Source: Ch71 sp050945695 (lineage in GTDB: Bacteria > Chloroflexota > Anaerolineae > DRVO01). Taken from it: a stretch of DNA of 22,548 bases. Each line of letters opens with the position of its first letter. Positions within the stretch are counted from its first letter, which is position 1. The position numbers and the translations under genes were made by a program. The notes beneath the pieces were generated by a model. That model saw nothing but the letters and a program-made list of their open reading frames with translations, was not told the DNA's origin and did not search any database. Below are positions 13,573 through 22,169 of the stretch, piece by piece. Where the stretch lies: the NCBI GenBank assembly GCA_050945695.1, contig JBMNTK010000036.1, positions 1 through 22,548 on the forward strand, read 5' to 3'.

Positions 13573-15606
13573 CTGGACACTGCGAACCTGGGCCTGGGAA
13601 TTGACACCGGAGGTACCTTTACCGACGCTGCCGTAGTGAACATGGCCACCGGCGAGGTGGTCGCATCCGCCAAGGCACCCACTACCCGGCACGACCTAGC
13701 CGTGGGGATCATCAACGCGGCCAGCCAAGTGCCGGAGGAGCTGCTGAGGCGGGTAGGGCTGGTGTCCCTGTCCACGACACTGGCCACCAACTCCATCGTG
13801 GAGGGCAACGGGGCCCCGACTTGCCTGGTCCTGATCGGCTACGACCAGGCGCTATTCCGGAGCTACGACCTTCAGCGCTTGATCCCCACCACCAACCTGG
13901 CCTTCGTGCGGGGCGGGCACAACGGGATGGGAGCGGAGAGGGCGCCCCTGGACGAGGAGGCGCTGCGGCGCCTGGCCCGCGAGCAGGCGGATCAGGTGGC
14001 GGCCTTTGCCGTCAGTGGCTACTTCGGGGTGCGCAACGCCGACCACGAGCTTCGGGCCAAGCGGATCCTGAGCGAGGAGACGGGTCTGCCAGTCACCTGC
14101 GGGCACGAGCTGGCGAGCGAGCTGGACTCGGTACTGCGGGCGGCCACCTGCGCCCTCAACGCCAGCCTGGTCCCGCTCCTGCGTGACCTCATGGTGTCGC
14201 TGCGCCGGGCCTTGAGCTCCCTGGGGGTGCAGGCCCCGGTCATGGTGGTCCGGGGTGACGGCTCGCTCATGCGGGTCGAGATGGCGATGGACCGGCCGGT
14301 GGAGACCATCCTGAGCGGGCCGGCTTCCAGTGTCGTGGGAGCACGGGCCCTGGCCGGGCTGAAGGACATGCTGGTGGTGGATATCGGCGGCACCACCACC
14401 GATCTGGCCGTCGTGCGCAATGGTCTGCCGCTACTCAACCGCCGGGGGGCGACCGTGGGCCGCTGGCGCACGCTGGTCCGGGCGGTTCAGACGGTGAGCA
14501 GTGGCCTGGGAGGCGACAGCCAGGTGACCCTAGAGGGAGGCGCGCACGTGCGGGTGGGGCCGCGCCGGGCCGTGCCTCTGGCCTTCGCTGCCCATGCATA
14601 CCCGCAGGTGCGGGACATGCTGGGCGAGTCCATCGAGCGTGCTTCTCGCCTGGAGCCGGCCGAGTCGGTGATCTACCTTACGGCGCGATCGCTCAATGGC
14701 AACACCATGTCGCCGGTGGAGGAGCGCATCCTCGAGGCATTGGACCGGGGACCGCAGCCACTTTGGCGCCTGGCCACGCGCGACCCCTGGGTGCACTTCT
14801 ACCTGTCCAACCCCAACCGCCTGGAGAGCACCGGAGTGGTGGTCCGCTGTGGGTTTACGCCCACTGACGCCCTGCATACCCGGGGTGAGTTCGTCGCCTG
14901 GGACCAGGAGGCCTCCTTGCTCGGGGCTCGCCTGTTGGCCTGGTACCTGCAGGCTACCCCCGAGCAGGTCAGTGAGTGGGTCCTTCGAGAGGTGCGGGAC
15001 GGCTTGGTGCGGGCCATGGTGGCCGTGCTCGTGAACGGGTCGGAGGATGGCCCCGCCGCCGGCCTCCAGGAGCGCCTGTTGGATCTAGCCCTGTCCGCTG
15101 AAGGGAACGACCTGGAGGTGCATCTGTGCTCGCGGCTGCCCATCGTGGGGCTGGGGGCGCCGGCCGGGCACTTCATTACCCCGGCGGCCGGGCTGATGGG
15201 TGGCACCAGTCGCCTGCCCCAGAACTACGGGGTGGCGAACGCGGTGGGCGCCATATCGGGCTCGGTGGTAGTGCAGGAAGCCATCGGGATCCAGCCGGTG
15301 TTCCGGTCCTCGGGCGTGGACGGCTACATGCTCACCGGTCCCTTTGCCGCCGCACGCTACGACAGCCGGGAAGCGGCCCTAGAGGAGGCTCGACGACGGG
15401 CCGAGGACCTAGCCCGGCGAGGCGCCATCGAGGCGGGCGCGACCGATATCGAGGTTGAGGTGGAGGTGGAGGACCAGGAGGGCACGGCCGGCCCCGGGTT
15501 CGGTGACCGGCTGTACCTGGGTTCCACCGTTCGCGCCACGGCGGTGGGACGCCCCCGGTTCGCAGCCGAGGTGGACCCACCGGTCGAGGAGGAAGCGCTG
15601 TGGTGA
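13573..15606 (+). CDS. Hydantoinase/oxoprolinase family protein (HyuA-like), likely CTG start
   Basis: A roughly 677-residue ASKHA-fold ATPase of the hydantoinase A/5-oxoprolinase family, which opens cyclic amides or imides with ATP. The first nucleotide-binding strand, LGLGIDTGGTFTDAAVV (D11-T15), lies upstream of the first GTG (13636) and ATG (13642). The true start must therefore be earlier. The only fitting codon is CTG at 13573, eight bases after GGAG in AGAGGGAGAA. The second phosphate motif VVDIGGTTTDLAVV has D270, and PVETILSGPASSVVGARAL precedes it. The C-terminal part is alanine- and glutamate-rich. No partner HyuB gene follows; a sugar isomerase gene overlaps its end. The precise substrate is unknown, and related proteins include acetone carboxylase and acetophenone carboxylase subunits. 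Confidence 0.9.
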   Translation: MDTANLGLGIDTGGTFTDAAVVNMATGEVVASAKAPTTRHDLAVGIINAASQVPEELLRRVGLVSLSTTLATNSIVEGNGAPTCLVLIGYDQALFRSYDLQRLIPTTNLAFVRGGHNGMGAERAPLDEEALRRLAREQADQVAAFAVSGYFGVRNADHELRAKRILSEETGLPVTCGHELASELDSVLRAATCALNASLVPLLRDLMVSLRRALSSLGVQAPVMVVRGDGSLMRVEMAMDRPVETILSGPASSVVGARALAGLKDMLVVDIGGTTTDLAVVRNGLPLLNRRGATVGRWRTLVRAVQTVSSGLGGDSQVTLEGGAHVRVGPRRAVPLAFAAHAYPQVRDMLGESIERASRLEPAESVIYLTARSLNGNTMSPVEERILEALDRGPQPLWRLATRDPWVHFYLSNPNRLESTGVVVRCGFTPTDALHTRGEFVAWDQEASLLGARLLAWYLQATPEQVSEWVLREVRDGLVRAMVAVLVNGSEDGPAAGLQERLLDLALSAEGNDLEVHLCSRLPIVGLGAPAGHFITPAAGLMGGTSRLPQNYGVANAVGAISGSVVVQEAIGIQPVFRSSGVDGYMLTGPFAAARYDSREAALEEARRRAEDLARRGAIEAGATDIEVEVEVEDQEGTAGPGFGDRLYLGSTVRATAVGRPRFAAEVDPPVEEEALW

Positions 15607-16412
15607 TGTCGGTCTGCTTCTTCACGGACGAGGTCTCTCCCGAGATCGAGGAGTCCCTTCGGCTCGGTCGAGAGGCCGGCGCCGAGTCGGTGGAGCTCCG
15701 TTCGCGTCTGTTTGGTAAGCGGATAGACCAACTGAGCGCGGAGGAGTTGGCGCGGCTGCGCGAACTGATCGCCGCCGAGGGGCTGGTGACCGCGTGCATC
15801 GCCTCCAGCTTCGGCAAGTGCGAACTGGATAGCGATGAGGAGTGGCGGGAGCACCAGGACATCCTGGAGGGCTCCATTCGCGCAGCGCATGCCCTGGGCA
15901 CCGACATCGTGCGCGTGTTCCCCTTCTGGGTTCCAGGCCGGCAGGACCTGCCCCGTCCGGGCCTAGACGGCTACCTGAGCCGGATCGTGGACCGCCTGGG
16001 CTGGGCGGTGGACAGGGCTGAGAGTGAGAGCGTCTTCCTGTGCTTCGAGACCGAGGCGGCCACTCACTCGGGCACCTGTGGCGAGGTGCACACCATCATT
16101 GAGGCCCTGGGAGGCTCGCCTGCCCTGGGGATAGCCTGGGACGTCAACAACGCCTGGCTGGCCGGGCGCGACGACCCACTGGATGTATGCTACCCTCTCA
16201 TCGGCGGGCGGGTGAAGCACGTGCACGTCAAGCCTAACGCCCAGGGAACCATCGAGTCCATCGCGGACTCGGATCGCTCCTACGGCGAGCTCCTGGGTAG
16301 GCTCCACCAGGACGGCTACCACGGCGCCGCCAGCATCGAGCATTGGGGTTCTCCCGAGGCCATGCTGGACGGCATTCGCCAATTGCGGCGCCTGCGGGAT
16401 TCACTGGGGTGA
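15600..16412 (+). CDS. Sugar phosphate isomerase/epimerase-like TIM barrel
   Basis: A 270-residue protein of the xylose isomerase-like/AP endonuclease 2 superfamily, which usually isomerises or epimerises sugars, inosose or hydroxypyruvate. Likely metal ligands are E150 in LCFETEA, D181 in GIAWDVNNAW, H207 or H209 in VKHVHVKP, and E247 in ASIEHWG. I chose the GTG at 15600, seven bases after AGGAGG. The ATG at 15606 is 13 bases away and may be used instead. It overlaps the hydantoinase-like gene, so the two are coupled and likely act in one pathway. The substrate is not evident from the sequence. Confidence 0.92.
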   Translation: MVMSVCFFTDEVSPEIEESLRLGREAGAESVELRSRLFGKRIDQLSAEELARLRELIAAEGLVTACIASSFGKCELDSDEEWREHQDILEGSIRAAHALGTDIVRVFPFWVPGRQDLPRPGLDGYLSRIVDRLGWAVDRAESESVFLCFETEAATHSGTCGEVHTIIEALGGSPALGIAWDVNNAWLAGRDDPLDVCYPLIGGRVKHVHVKPNAQGTIESIADSDRSYGELLGRLHQDGYHGAASIEHWGSPEAMLDGIRQLRRLRDSLG

Positions 16413-16427
16413 GAGGCGCGGGCATCG

Positions 16428-16444
16428 GGGCCGCAGGGCGGCCC
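16428..16444. terminator. GC hairpin after the isomerase gene
   Basis: GGGCCGC (16428-16434) pairs with GCGGCCC (16438-16444) around a three-base loop, within the 73-base gap before the next gene. No T-run follows, so it may only pause or partly end the transcript. Confidence 0.3.
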
Positions 16445-16485
16445 GGACCCCGCAGTCGTGGGCGGTCTGTCGGGCGGGAGGCCAG

Positions 16486-18234
16486 ATGAACCTTCTGGTC
16501 CGCAAGCTCATAGACCTGGGCGAAGCGCTAATGCGGTGGTACTACTCTTGGCGCTACGGACCGGTTGCGCGGCGCCTCGGGACCGCCGAAGACGATGACA
16601 AGCGGGGGTTCATCGTCATCCAGATTGACGGCCTCAGCCATGCGACCTTGCTGGAGGCCGTGGCCCGCGGACAGGCACCGCATCTCGGCCAGTTGCTGCG
16701 TTCTGGCCAGGCTGAGGCCTACCGGTGGTTCTGCGGCGTGCCCAGCACCACCCCGGCCGTGCAGGCCGCCATCATGTACGGCAGCAGCTACGGGATCCCC
16801 GGCTTCCGCTGGTACGAGAAGGAGACTAAGCAGGCAGTAGTCTGCAAGGTGCCAACCGCCCTCAACCAGCTCCAAGCCCGGCTGAGCAAGGGGCGGAGGG
16901 GCGTACTGGAAGGCGGCGCCAGCTACACCAACATGTTCGACGGCGGGGCCTCCACCTCGCTCTTCACCCTCGCCGCCATGGGCAACACCAGCATCCTGCG
17001 CCGGATGGGTGGGCTCTCCCTGTTCTTGGTGCTGGCCTTCAGCCCCATCCGGGTGGCCCGGATCGTGGTGCTGTCGGTGGTCACCTACCTGGTAGGGGTC
17101 TGGCGGCGGCTCTCAGCGCTGTTCTGGCCCAGTAAATACGGCCAGCTCAGCTTCCTCTCGCCTTTCCTGCACGTACTGACTGACGTGATCGTGCGCGAGC
17201 TGGAGACCTTCGCCGTACTGGTGGACATCTACCGGGGCGTGCCTGCCATCTACGCCAACTACTCCAGCTACGACGAGTGGGCCCACCGCTTCGGCCCATC
17301 GGACCCCCAGGCGTTGCGCGCCCTGCACGCCATTGACGGCCAGATAGAGCAGGTGGACCGCATGCGCCGCCGGTGGGGTGGCCGCCCCTACGACCTGTAC
17401 GTGCTCTCTGACCACGGCATGACTCCCTCTGTCCCCTTCGAGACAGCTTTTGGTCAGTCGCTGGGCCAGTACCTCGACAGCTGCATCGAGGTGCCCACCC
17501 TCACCGACGAGACCCGCGTGGGCGCCGTTGACCGTCACGGGGCCTCGTCGCTGCTGGGATATGAGGTGGGGGTGGCCGAAGACCGACTGGCAGGGCTGAG
17601 CTCCGACGCTGCGCGCAGCTTGCGGGAGTCGCTGGAGAAACGGGCCGAGGTCGAGGCCACTGAGCTGCCTCACCGGACGGACGTGATAGTGCGAGACTCG
17701 GGGCCGCTGTCGAACGTCTACTTCGGCGTGGTGAGCGATCGGGCGATGTACCTGGATGAGCTGGAGCAGGCCTATCCAGGCTTGGTGTCCCGAGTGGCTG
17801 ACCATCCTGGCATCGCCGTGGTTGGGGTGCGGACTGCCCAAGGCCCGCTGCTGGTGACGGCAGAGGGCCGCTATCGCTGCCAGGTGGGCGAGGGCGAGCA
17901 GGCGTTCCCTGGCCTTCCCGATGCCTCCTTGCTGGTTGCCAGCATGAGGGAGTTGCTGGCCTACCCCAACGCCGGTGACCTGGTGCTTCTGGGCCGCTGG
18001 GGCTGGTGGGGCCGGCGGGATCTGGTAGTCACGTTCGAGAGACAGCGGGCCACCCACGGCGGTGTGGGCGGAGAGCAGTGCCATCCCTTCCTGATCGCTG
18101 TCACCGGTGAGCCCGTGGACCTTTCGTACGTGTCCAGTGCTAGCGATATCTACCGGTTGTTGATGGCCTACCGCACCGCTGAGCCGGAACCGAGGCCGGC
18201 AGAGCCGGCTAGGGTGGGCGTTTCCTCCGACTGA
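16486..18234 (+). CDS. Type I phosphodiesterase/alkaline phosphatase family protein, membrane-associated
   Basis: A 582-residue member of the alkaline phosphatase superfamily (phosphodiesterase/nucleotide pyrophosphatase type), a two-zinc hydrolase. Ligands and nucleophile are recognisable: D48 in VIQIDGLSHAT, T88/T89 in VPSTTPAVQAA, D263 and H267 in YDEWAHRFG, D309-H310 in LSDHGM, and H524 in THGGVGGE. Between the nucleophile and the second site, residues about 175-205 form a hydrophobic stretch (LSLFLVLAFSPIRVARIVV and onward) that may span or dip into the membrane. No signal peptide is seen at the N-terminus, so the catalytic side is unclear. The ATG at 16486 follows GGGAGG closely. The substrate is unknown; phospholipid headgroups or nucleotides are possible. 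Confidence 0.88.
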   Translation: MNLLVRKLIDLGEALMRWYYSWRYGPVARRLGTAEDDDKRGFIVIQIDGLSHATLLEAVARGQAPHLGQLLRSGQAEAYRWFCGVPSTTPAVQAAIMYGSSYGIPGFRWYEKETKQAVVCKVPTALNQLQARLSKGRRGVLEGGASYTNMFDGGASTSLFTLAAMGNTSILRRMGGLSLFLVLAFSPIRVARIVVLSVVTYLVGVWRRLSALFWPSKYGQLSFLSPFLHVLTDVIVRELETFAVLVDIYRGVPAIYANYSSYDEWAHRFGPSDPQALRALHAIDGQIEQVDRMRRRWGGRPYDLYVLSDHGMTPSVPFETAFGQSLGQYLDSCIEVPTLTDETRVGAVDRHGASSLLGYEVGVAEDRLAGLSSDAARSLRESLEKRAEVEATELPHRTDVIVRDSGPLSNVYFGVVSDRAMYLDELEQAYPGLVSRVADHPGIAVVGVRTAQGPLLVTAEGRYRCQVGEGEQAFPGLPDASLLVASMRELLAYPNAGDLVLLGRWGWWGRRDLVVTFERQRATHGGVGGEQCHPFLIAVTGEPVDLSYVSSASDIYRLLMAYRTAEPEPRPAEPARVGVSSD

Positions 18235-18294
18235 CGAGCCTCTGGGCACCACGGCTGCTGCCCGGGGGCTGGATTTCGTACAGGCGCCTCGCCG

Positions 18295-18303
18295 TGTTAC
18301 AAT
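18295..18303 (+). promoter_or_regulatory. Extended -10 promoter of folC-lon
   Basis: TGTTACAAT is an extended -10 element: TG, one base, then TACAAT with 5 of 6 matches. The -35 side (TTCGTA near 18275) is weak. The expected transcript start, about 18310, lies after the ATG at 18307, which supports the start at 18334. A palindrome GCCTCGAGGC (18316-18325) follows. Confidence 0.55.
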
Positions 18304-18333
18304 GAAATGTTGAACGCCTCGAGGCATGGGAAT

Positions 18334-19734
18334 ATGCAAGTGACCTATACCAAGGCTCTGGACTGGATCTGGAGCCTGACTGATTATGAGCGCCGCACCG
18401 GGTACAACTACGCGCCCGAGCGGTTTGACTTGGCGCGGGTGCGCGCGCTCTTGCACCAGCTGGGGGATCCGCAGCAGACGATGTGTCTGGCCCACGTGGC
18501 GGGCACCAAGGGCAAGGGCTCCACGTCTGCCATGATGGCCTCGGCCTACAGGGCAGCAGGCCTGCGCACGGGGCTGTACACATCGCCGCACCTACACACC
18601 GTCCGCGAGCGAATCCAGGTAGATGGCGCGCCCATCAGCCGAGAGGCTTTCGCTTCCGCCGCTTCGGCAGTCGCCTCTGCGATGGAGGGTATCGCCGGCA
18701 TAACCAGCTTCGAGGCGCTTACCGCGTTAGCCCTGCTGTACTTCGGCGAGTCCAAGGTGGACGTGGCCGTGATGGAGGTCGGACTGGGGGGAAGGCTGGA
18801 CGCCACCAACGTGATCGCGCCTTTCGTGTCCGTGATCACCTCTATCAGTCACGACCACACCGGCATATTGGGTGAGACCCTGGCGGCGATCGCCGGGGAG
18901 AAGGCCGGCATCATGAAGCCCGGGGTGCCGGTAGTCAGCGCCGCTCAGGCGCCAGAGGCAGCCGAGGTCATCCGCGCCCGGGCGAGTCAGCTGGGCTGTC
19001 CCCTGGAGTCGGTCGGCAGCGACTGGAGATACCTGCCGGGGAGGGCCGGCGAGGCCGAGCAGGAGTTCAGCCTCGAGGGGCCCGCATGGACCCAAGGCCT
19101 GTACGATGGCGTGTACAAGCTGCCGCTACTGGGGGAGCATCAGATCGAGAACGCGGTGTTGGCGATAGCGGCCTTGGCCCACTCGCCGGCATCACTGGGC
19201 CTGCGCCCGCAGCACGTGGCGGCAGGCCTGGAGAGCGTCAAGTGGCCGGGCCGGTTCGAGGTGGTGCGGCGGCGGCCGTACCTGGTGCTCGATGGGGCGC
19301 ACAACGACGATTCCTTCCTTCGGTTGAGCCAGGCCCTGCGGCGGCACCTCTCCTTTGACCGGCTGCACCTGGTGTTCGGTGCCTCTCGGGATAAGGACCT
19401 GAATGGCATGTTGGCGGCCATCAACCAGCCGGGCCTGGTGCTCTATGGCTGCCGGAGTCCGCACGATCGTGCGGCGGAACTGAGCGCGGTGGCGGAGGCC
19501 GCCAGCGCTCTGGGGATCGAGTATCAGCTCTTTGCCTCGGTGGATGAGGCGCTCTGGTCGGCGCTGGAGGCGGCCCGGGAAGACGACTGCGTGTGCGTCG
19601 CCGGTTCGCTCTTCGTAGTGGCGGCTGCCAGAGAGGCTCTCGCCCTGCGCTATGGCAGGGTGGACACCGTTGAGGGCGAGTCTGAGGTTGTATCAGTGGT
19701 TGATGATTGGAGGCTATCCCTTGTTGGAGCGTGA
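18334..19734 (+). CDS. folC: Folylpolyglutamate synthase/dihydrofolate synthase FolC
   Basis: This ligates glutamate to dihydropteroate or folates with ATP in the cytoplasm. The 466 residues from ATG 18334 show the Mur-ligase-like fold. The family opening YTKALDWIWSL is followed by the P-loop VAGTKGKGSTS (K61). FolC blocks GLYTSPHLHTVRERIQVDG, VAVMEVGLGGRLDATN and SHDHTGILGETLAAIAGEKAGI come next. The C-terminal domain has the conserved FEVVRRRPYLVLDGAHN and LVFGASRDKD. An upstream ATG at 18307 is probably outside the transcript; a GAGG site nine bases before 18334 supports the chosen start. The lon gene overlaps its end by 14 bases, so the two are co-transcribed. Whether the enzyme has one or both activities is not decidable here. 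Confidence 0.97.
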   Translation: MQVTYTKALDWIWSLTDYERRTGYNYAPERFDLARVRALLHQLGDPQQTMCLAHVAGTKGKGSTSAMMASAYRAAGLRTGLYTSPHLHTVRERIQVDGAPISREAFASAASAVASAMEGIAGITSFEALTALALLYFGESKVDVAVMEVGLGGRLDATNVIAPFVSVITSISHDHTGILGETLAAIAGEKAGIMKPGVPVVSAAQAPEAAEVIRARASQLGCPLESVGSDWRYLPGRAGEAEQEFSLEGPAWTQGLYDGVYKLPLLGEHQIENAVLAIAALAHSPASLGLRPQHVAAGLESVKWPGRFEVVRRRPYLVLDGAHNDDSFLRLSQALRRHLSFDRLHLVFGASRDKDLNGMLAAINQPGLVLYGCRSPHDRAAELSAVAEAASALGIEYQLFASVDEALWSALEAAREDDCVCVAGSLFVVAAAREALALRYGRVDTVEGESEVVSVVDDWRLSLVGA

Positions 19735-22123
19735 TGAAGAGGTCTACGGGGTGCAGGTAGAGGAAGTGGAAGAGCTTCCGCTGCTCCCGCTAAGGGAAAC
19801 AGTGGTATTCCCACATATGGTGGCGCCCCTGATGGTGGGCCGCGACCGTTCAGTGCGCGCGCTGGAAAGCGCGGTACACAACGAATCCGACCTGGTCGTG
19901 GTGACCCAGCGGAACCCGGAGGTCTCCGATCCCGGTCGCGATGACCTGCACGAAGTGGGGACGGTGGTATCGGTTGCCCGTACCCTGCGCATGCCCGATG
20001 GCACCACCAGCGTCCTGGCCCAAGGCCAGGGGCGGGCGCGGGTGCTCGAGGTGCTGGACGACGGGCCCTTCCTGAGGGCTAGGATCGTCCGGATCTCCGA
20101 GACGCGGGCATCGGGGCTGCCGGTTGAGGCCCTGATGCGGGCCGTGCTCACCCTGTTTGAGCGCTGCGTGCATCTCTCGGACAACATGCCCGAGGATGCT
20201 TACGTGGCGGCCATGAACATAGACGATCCGGGCTGGCTGGCGGACATGATCGCCTCCATCCTGACCGCCGAACTCGAGCAGCGGCAGGACCTGCTGGCCA
20301 CCCTGGATCCGGTAGCTCGACTGCAGAAGGTCAGCATGCTCCTGGCCAAGGAGCTGGACGTCCTGGAGCTCGAGGACCGCATCCAGTCCCGAGTCCAGGA
20401 AGAGGTGGACCGGTCGCAGAGAGAGTACTTCCTTCGCGAGCAGATCCGCGCCATCCAGCGGGAACTGGGCGAGGGCGATCCCTTCGAGCAGGAGATGGAT
20501 GACCTGCAGCAGCGGCTCCTGGTGGCGGACATGCCACAGGAGGCGCGTGAGCGGGCGGAGCGGGAATTGGTCCGCCTGCGAAGCATGTCCCCGGGCTCGC
20601 CGGAGACGGGGATCATCCGCACTTACCTGGAGTGGCTGCTGGACCTGCCGTGGGCCAAGGCCACCGAGGACGACATGGACATCAGCCACGTCGCCCAGGT
20701 GCTGGACGCGAACCACTACGGCCTGGAGAAGGTCAAGGAGCGCATCGTCGAGCACATCGCCGTGCGCAAGCTGGCGGGCGAGACCATGCGCACCCCCATA
20801 CTGTGCTTCGTGGGCCCTCCTGGAACGGGGAAGACCTCGCTCGGGCGGTCCATCGCCGAGGCTCTGGGCCGCAACTTCGTGCGGGTGAGCTTGGGCGGGG
20901 TTCGCGACGAGGCCGAGATCCGTGGGCACCGGCGGACCTACATCGGTGCTCTGCCGGGCCGGATCATCCAGACCATGCGCCGGGCGGGGTCGGTGAACCC
21001 GGTATTCATGCTGGATGAGATTGACAAGCTGGGCTATGACTTCCGTGGCGACCCTTCGGCGGCGCTGCTGGAGGTGCTGGACCCGGAGCAGAACAACGCC
21101 TTCTCCGATCATTACCTGGAGGTCCCTTATGACCTCTCCAAGGTGATGTTCATCACCACCGCCAACTGGCTCGACCCGGTGCCCGATGCTCTGCGCGACC
21201 GGATGGAGGTGATCGAGTTCCCGGGGTACACCGAGGACGAGAAGGTGGCCATCGCCCGGCAGTTCCTCATTCCCAAGGAGCTGCGGGAGCACGGTCTGAG
21301 CAACATAACCTTCTCGGACCGGGCTCTGCGGCAGATCATCCGGGAGTACACCTACGAGGCCGGTGTCCGGAACCTCGACCGCCAGATCGCCAACGTGTTC
21401 CGCAAGCTGGCTCGCCGGGTGGCAGAGTCCAAAGACGTGCCGGCCCGGATCAGCGCCCGGGCGCTGCCTACCTACCTAGGGTTGCCCAAGTACACCTACG
21501 GGCTCCGGGAAGAGGAAGATCAGGTGGGCGTGGCGACGGGCCTGGCCGTGACTGAGGTGGGCGGCGACGTGATGACCATCGAGGTCTCGGCGATGGAGGG
21601 CAAGGGTTCGCTCATGCTCACCGGCCAGTTGGGCGACGTGATGCAGGAGTCGGCGCAGGCAGCGCTCTCGTACGCGCGGGCCAACGCGGCGGCGTTTGGG
21701 CTAGAGGACGTTGACTTCGACAAGCTCGACCTGCACGTGCACGTGCCCGAGGGAGCGGTGCCCAAGGATGGGCCCTCGGCCGGCATCACCATCGCCACGG
21801 CTATCCTGTCGGCCCTCACCGGGCGGCCGGTCCGGCGAGAGGTGGGCCTCACCGGGGAGATCACTCTCCGGGGCAGGGTGCTGGCCATCGGTGGGCTGAA
21901 GGAGAAGATCCTGGCCGCTCACCGGGCTGGGCTGGAGACCATCGTCATCCCTAAGAAGAACGAGCGAGAGCTGGTGGAGGTGCCGCGGCGCATCCGCCAG
22001 AAGATCAAGTTCGTCCCCGCCGATAACATGAACGATGTACTCACGGTGGCGTTGGCGGGTGAGCAGGAGAAGCCGCGAACCCGCCGGACGGGCAGGCACC
22101 GCAAGAGCCTTCCCGTACCGTGA
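19721..22123 (+). CDS. lon: ATP-dependent protease Lon (LonA type)
   Basis: This is a hexameric AAA+ cytoplasmic protease that degrades misfolded and regulatory proteins. About 800 residues show the N-terminal LAN domain (LPLLPLRETVVFPHMVAPLMVGR), a coiled segment with the standard EYFLREQIRAIQRELGE, Walker A GPPGTGKTS (K371), Walker B FMLDEIDK (D432-E433), and the protease domain with the Ser-Lys dyad S686 (PKDGPSAG) and K729 (GGLKEKI). I chose TTG at 19721, seven bases after GGAGG. ATG at 19703 is possible but has no ribosome site and would add IGGYP. The start overlaps folC by 14 bases. A basic tail (KPRTRRTGRHRKS) ends the protein. It is followed by a strong terminator. Confidence 0.98.
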   Translation: MLERDEEVYGVQVEEVEELPLLPLRETVVFPHMVAPLMVGRDRSVRALESAVHNESDLVVVTQRNPEVSDPGRDDLHEVGTVVSVARTLRMPDGTTSVLAQGQGRARVLEVLDDGPFLRARIVRISETRASGLPVEALMRAVLTLFERCVHLSDNMPEDAYVAAMNIDDPGWLADMIASILTAELEQRQDLLATLDPVARLQKVSMLLAKELDVLELEDRIQSRVQEEVDRSQREYFLREQIRAIQRELGEGDPFEQEMDDLQQRLLVADMPQEARERAERELVRLRSMSPGSPETGIIRTYLEWLLDLPWAKATEDDMDISHVAQVLDANHYGLEKVKERIVEHIAVRKLAGETMRTPILCFVGPPGTGKTSLGRSIAEALGRNFVRVSLGGVRDEAEIRGHRRTYIGALPGRIIQTMRRAGSVNPVFMLDEIDKLGYDFRGDPSAALLEVLDPEQNNAFSDHYLEVPYDLSKVMFITTANWLDPVPDALRDRMEVIEFPGYTEDEKVAIARQFLIPKELREHGLSNITFSDRALRQIIREYTYEAGVRNLDRQIANVFRKLARRVAESKDVPARISARALPTYLGLPKYTYGLREEEDQVGVATGLAVTEVGGDVMTIEVSAMEGKGSLMLTGQLGDVMQESAQAALSYARANAAAFGLEDVDFDKLDLHVHVPEGAVPKDGPSAGITIATAILSALTGRPVRREVGLTGEITLRGRVLAIGGLKEKILAAHRAGLETIVIPKKNERELVEVPRRIRQKIKFVPADNMNDVLTVALAGEQEKPRTRRTGRHRKSLPVP

Positions 22124-22131
22124 GTCCTCGC

Positions 22132-22169
22132 GGGCGCCCGTCTACTCGGACGGGCGCCCCCTTCTTTTT
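22132..22169 (+). terminator. Strong Rho-independent terminator of folC-lon
   Basis: A perfect 11-bp stem, GGGCGCCCGTC (22132-22142) with GACGGGCGCCC (22149-22159), closes a six-base loop and is followed by CCTTCTTTTT. It begins nine bases after the lon stop. The right arm is also the last coding bases of the convergent plsY, and the plsY stop codon begins in the loop. Confidence 0.92.

Noticed and set aside
17113..18591. 492-codon minus-strand open frame
   Set aside because: It is antisense to the phosphodiesterase and the start of folC, both with clear catalytic motifs. It also crosses the folC promoter.
19850..21292. 480-codon minus-strand open frame
   Set aside because: It is antisense to lon; histidine/arginine/glutamine-rich without any motif.
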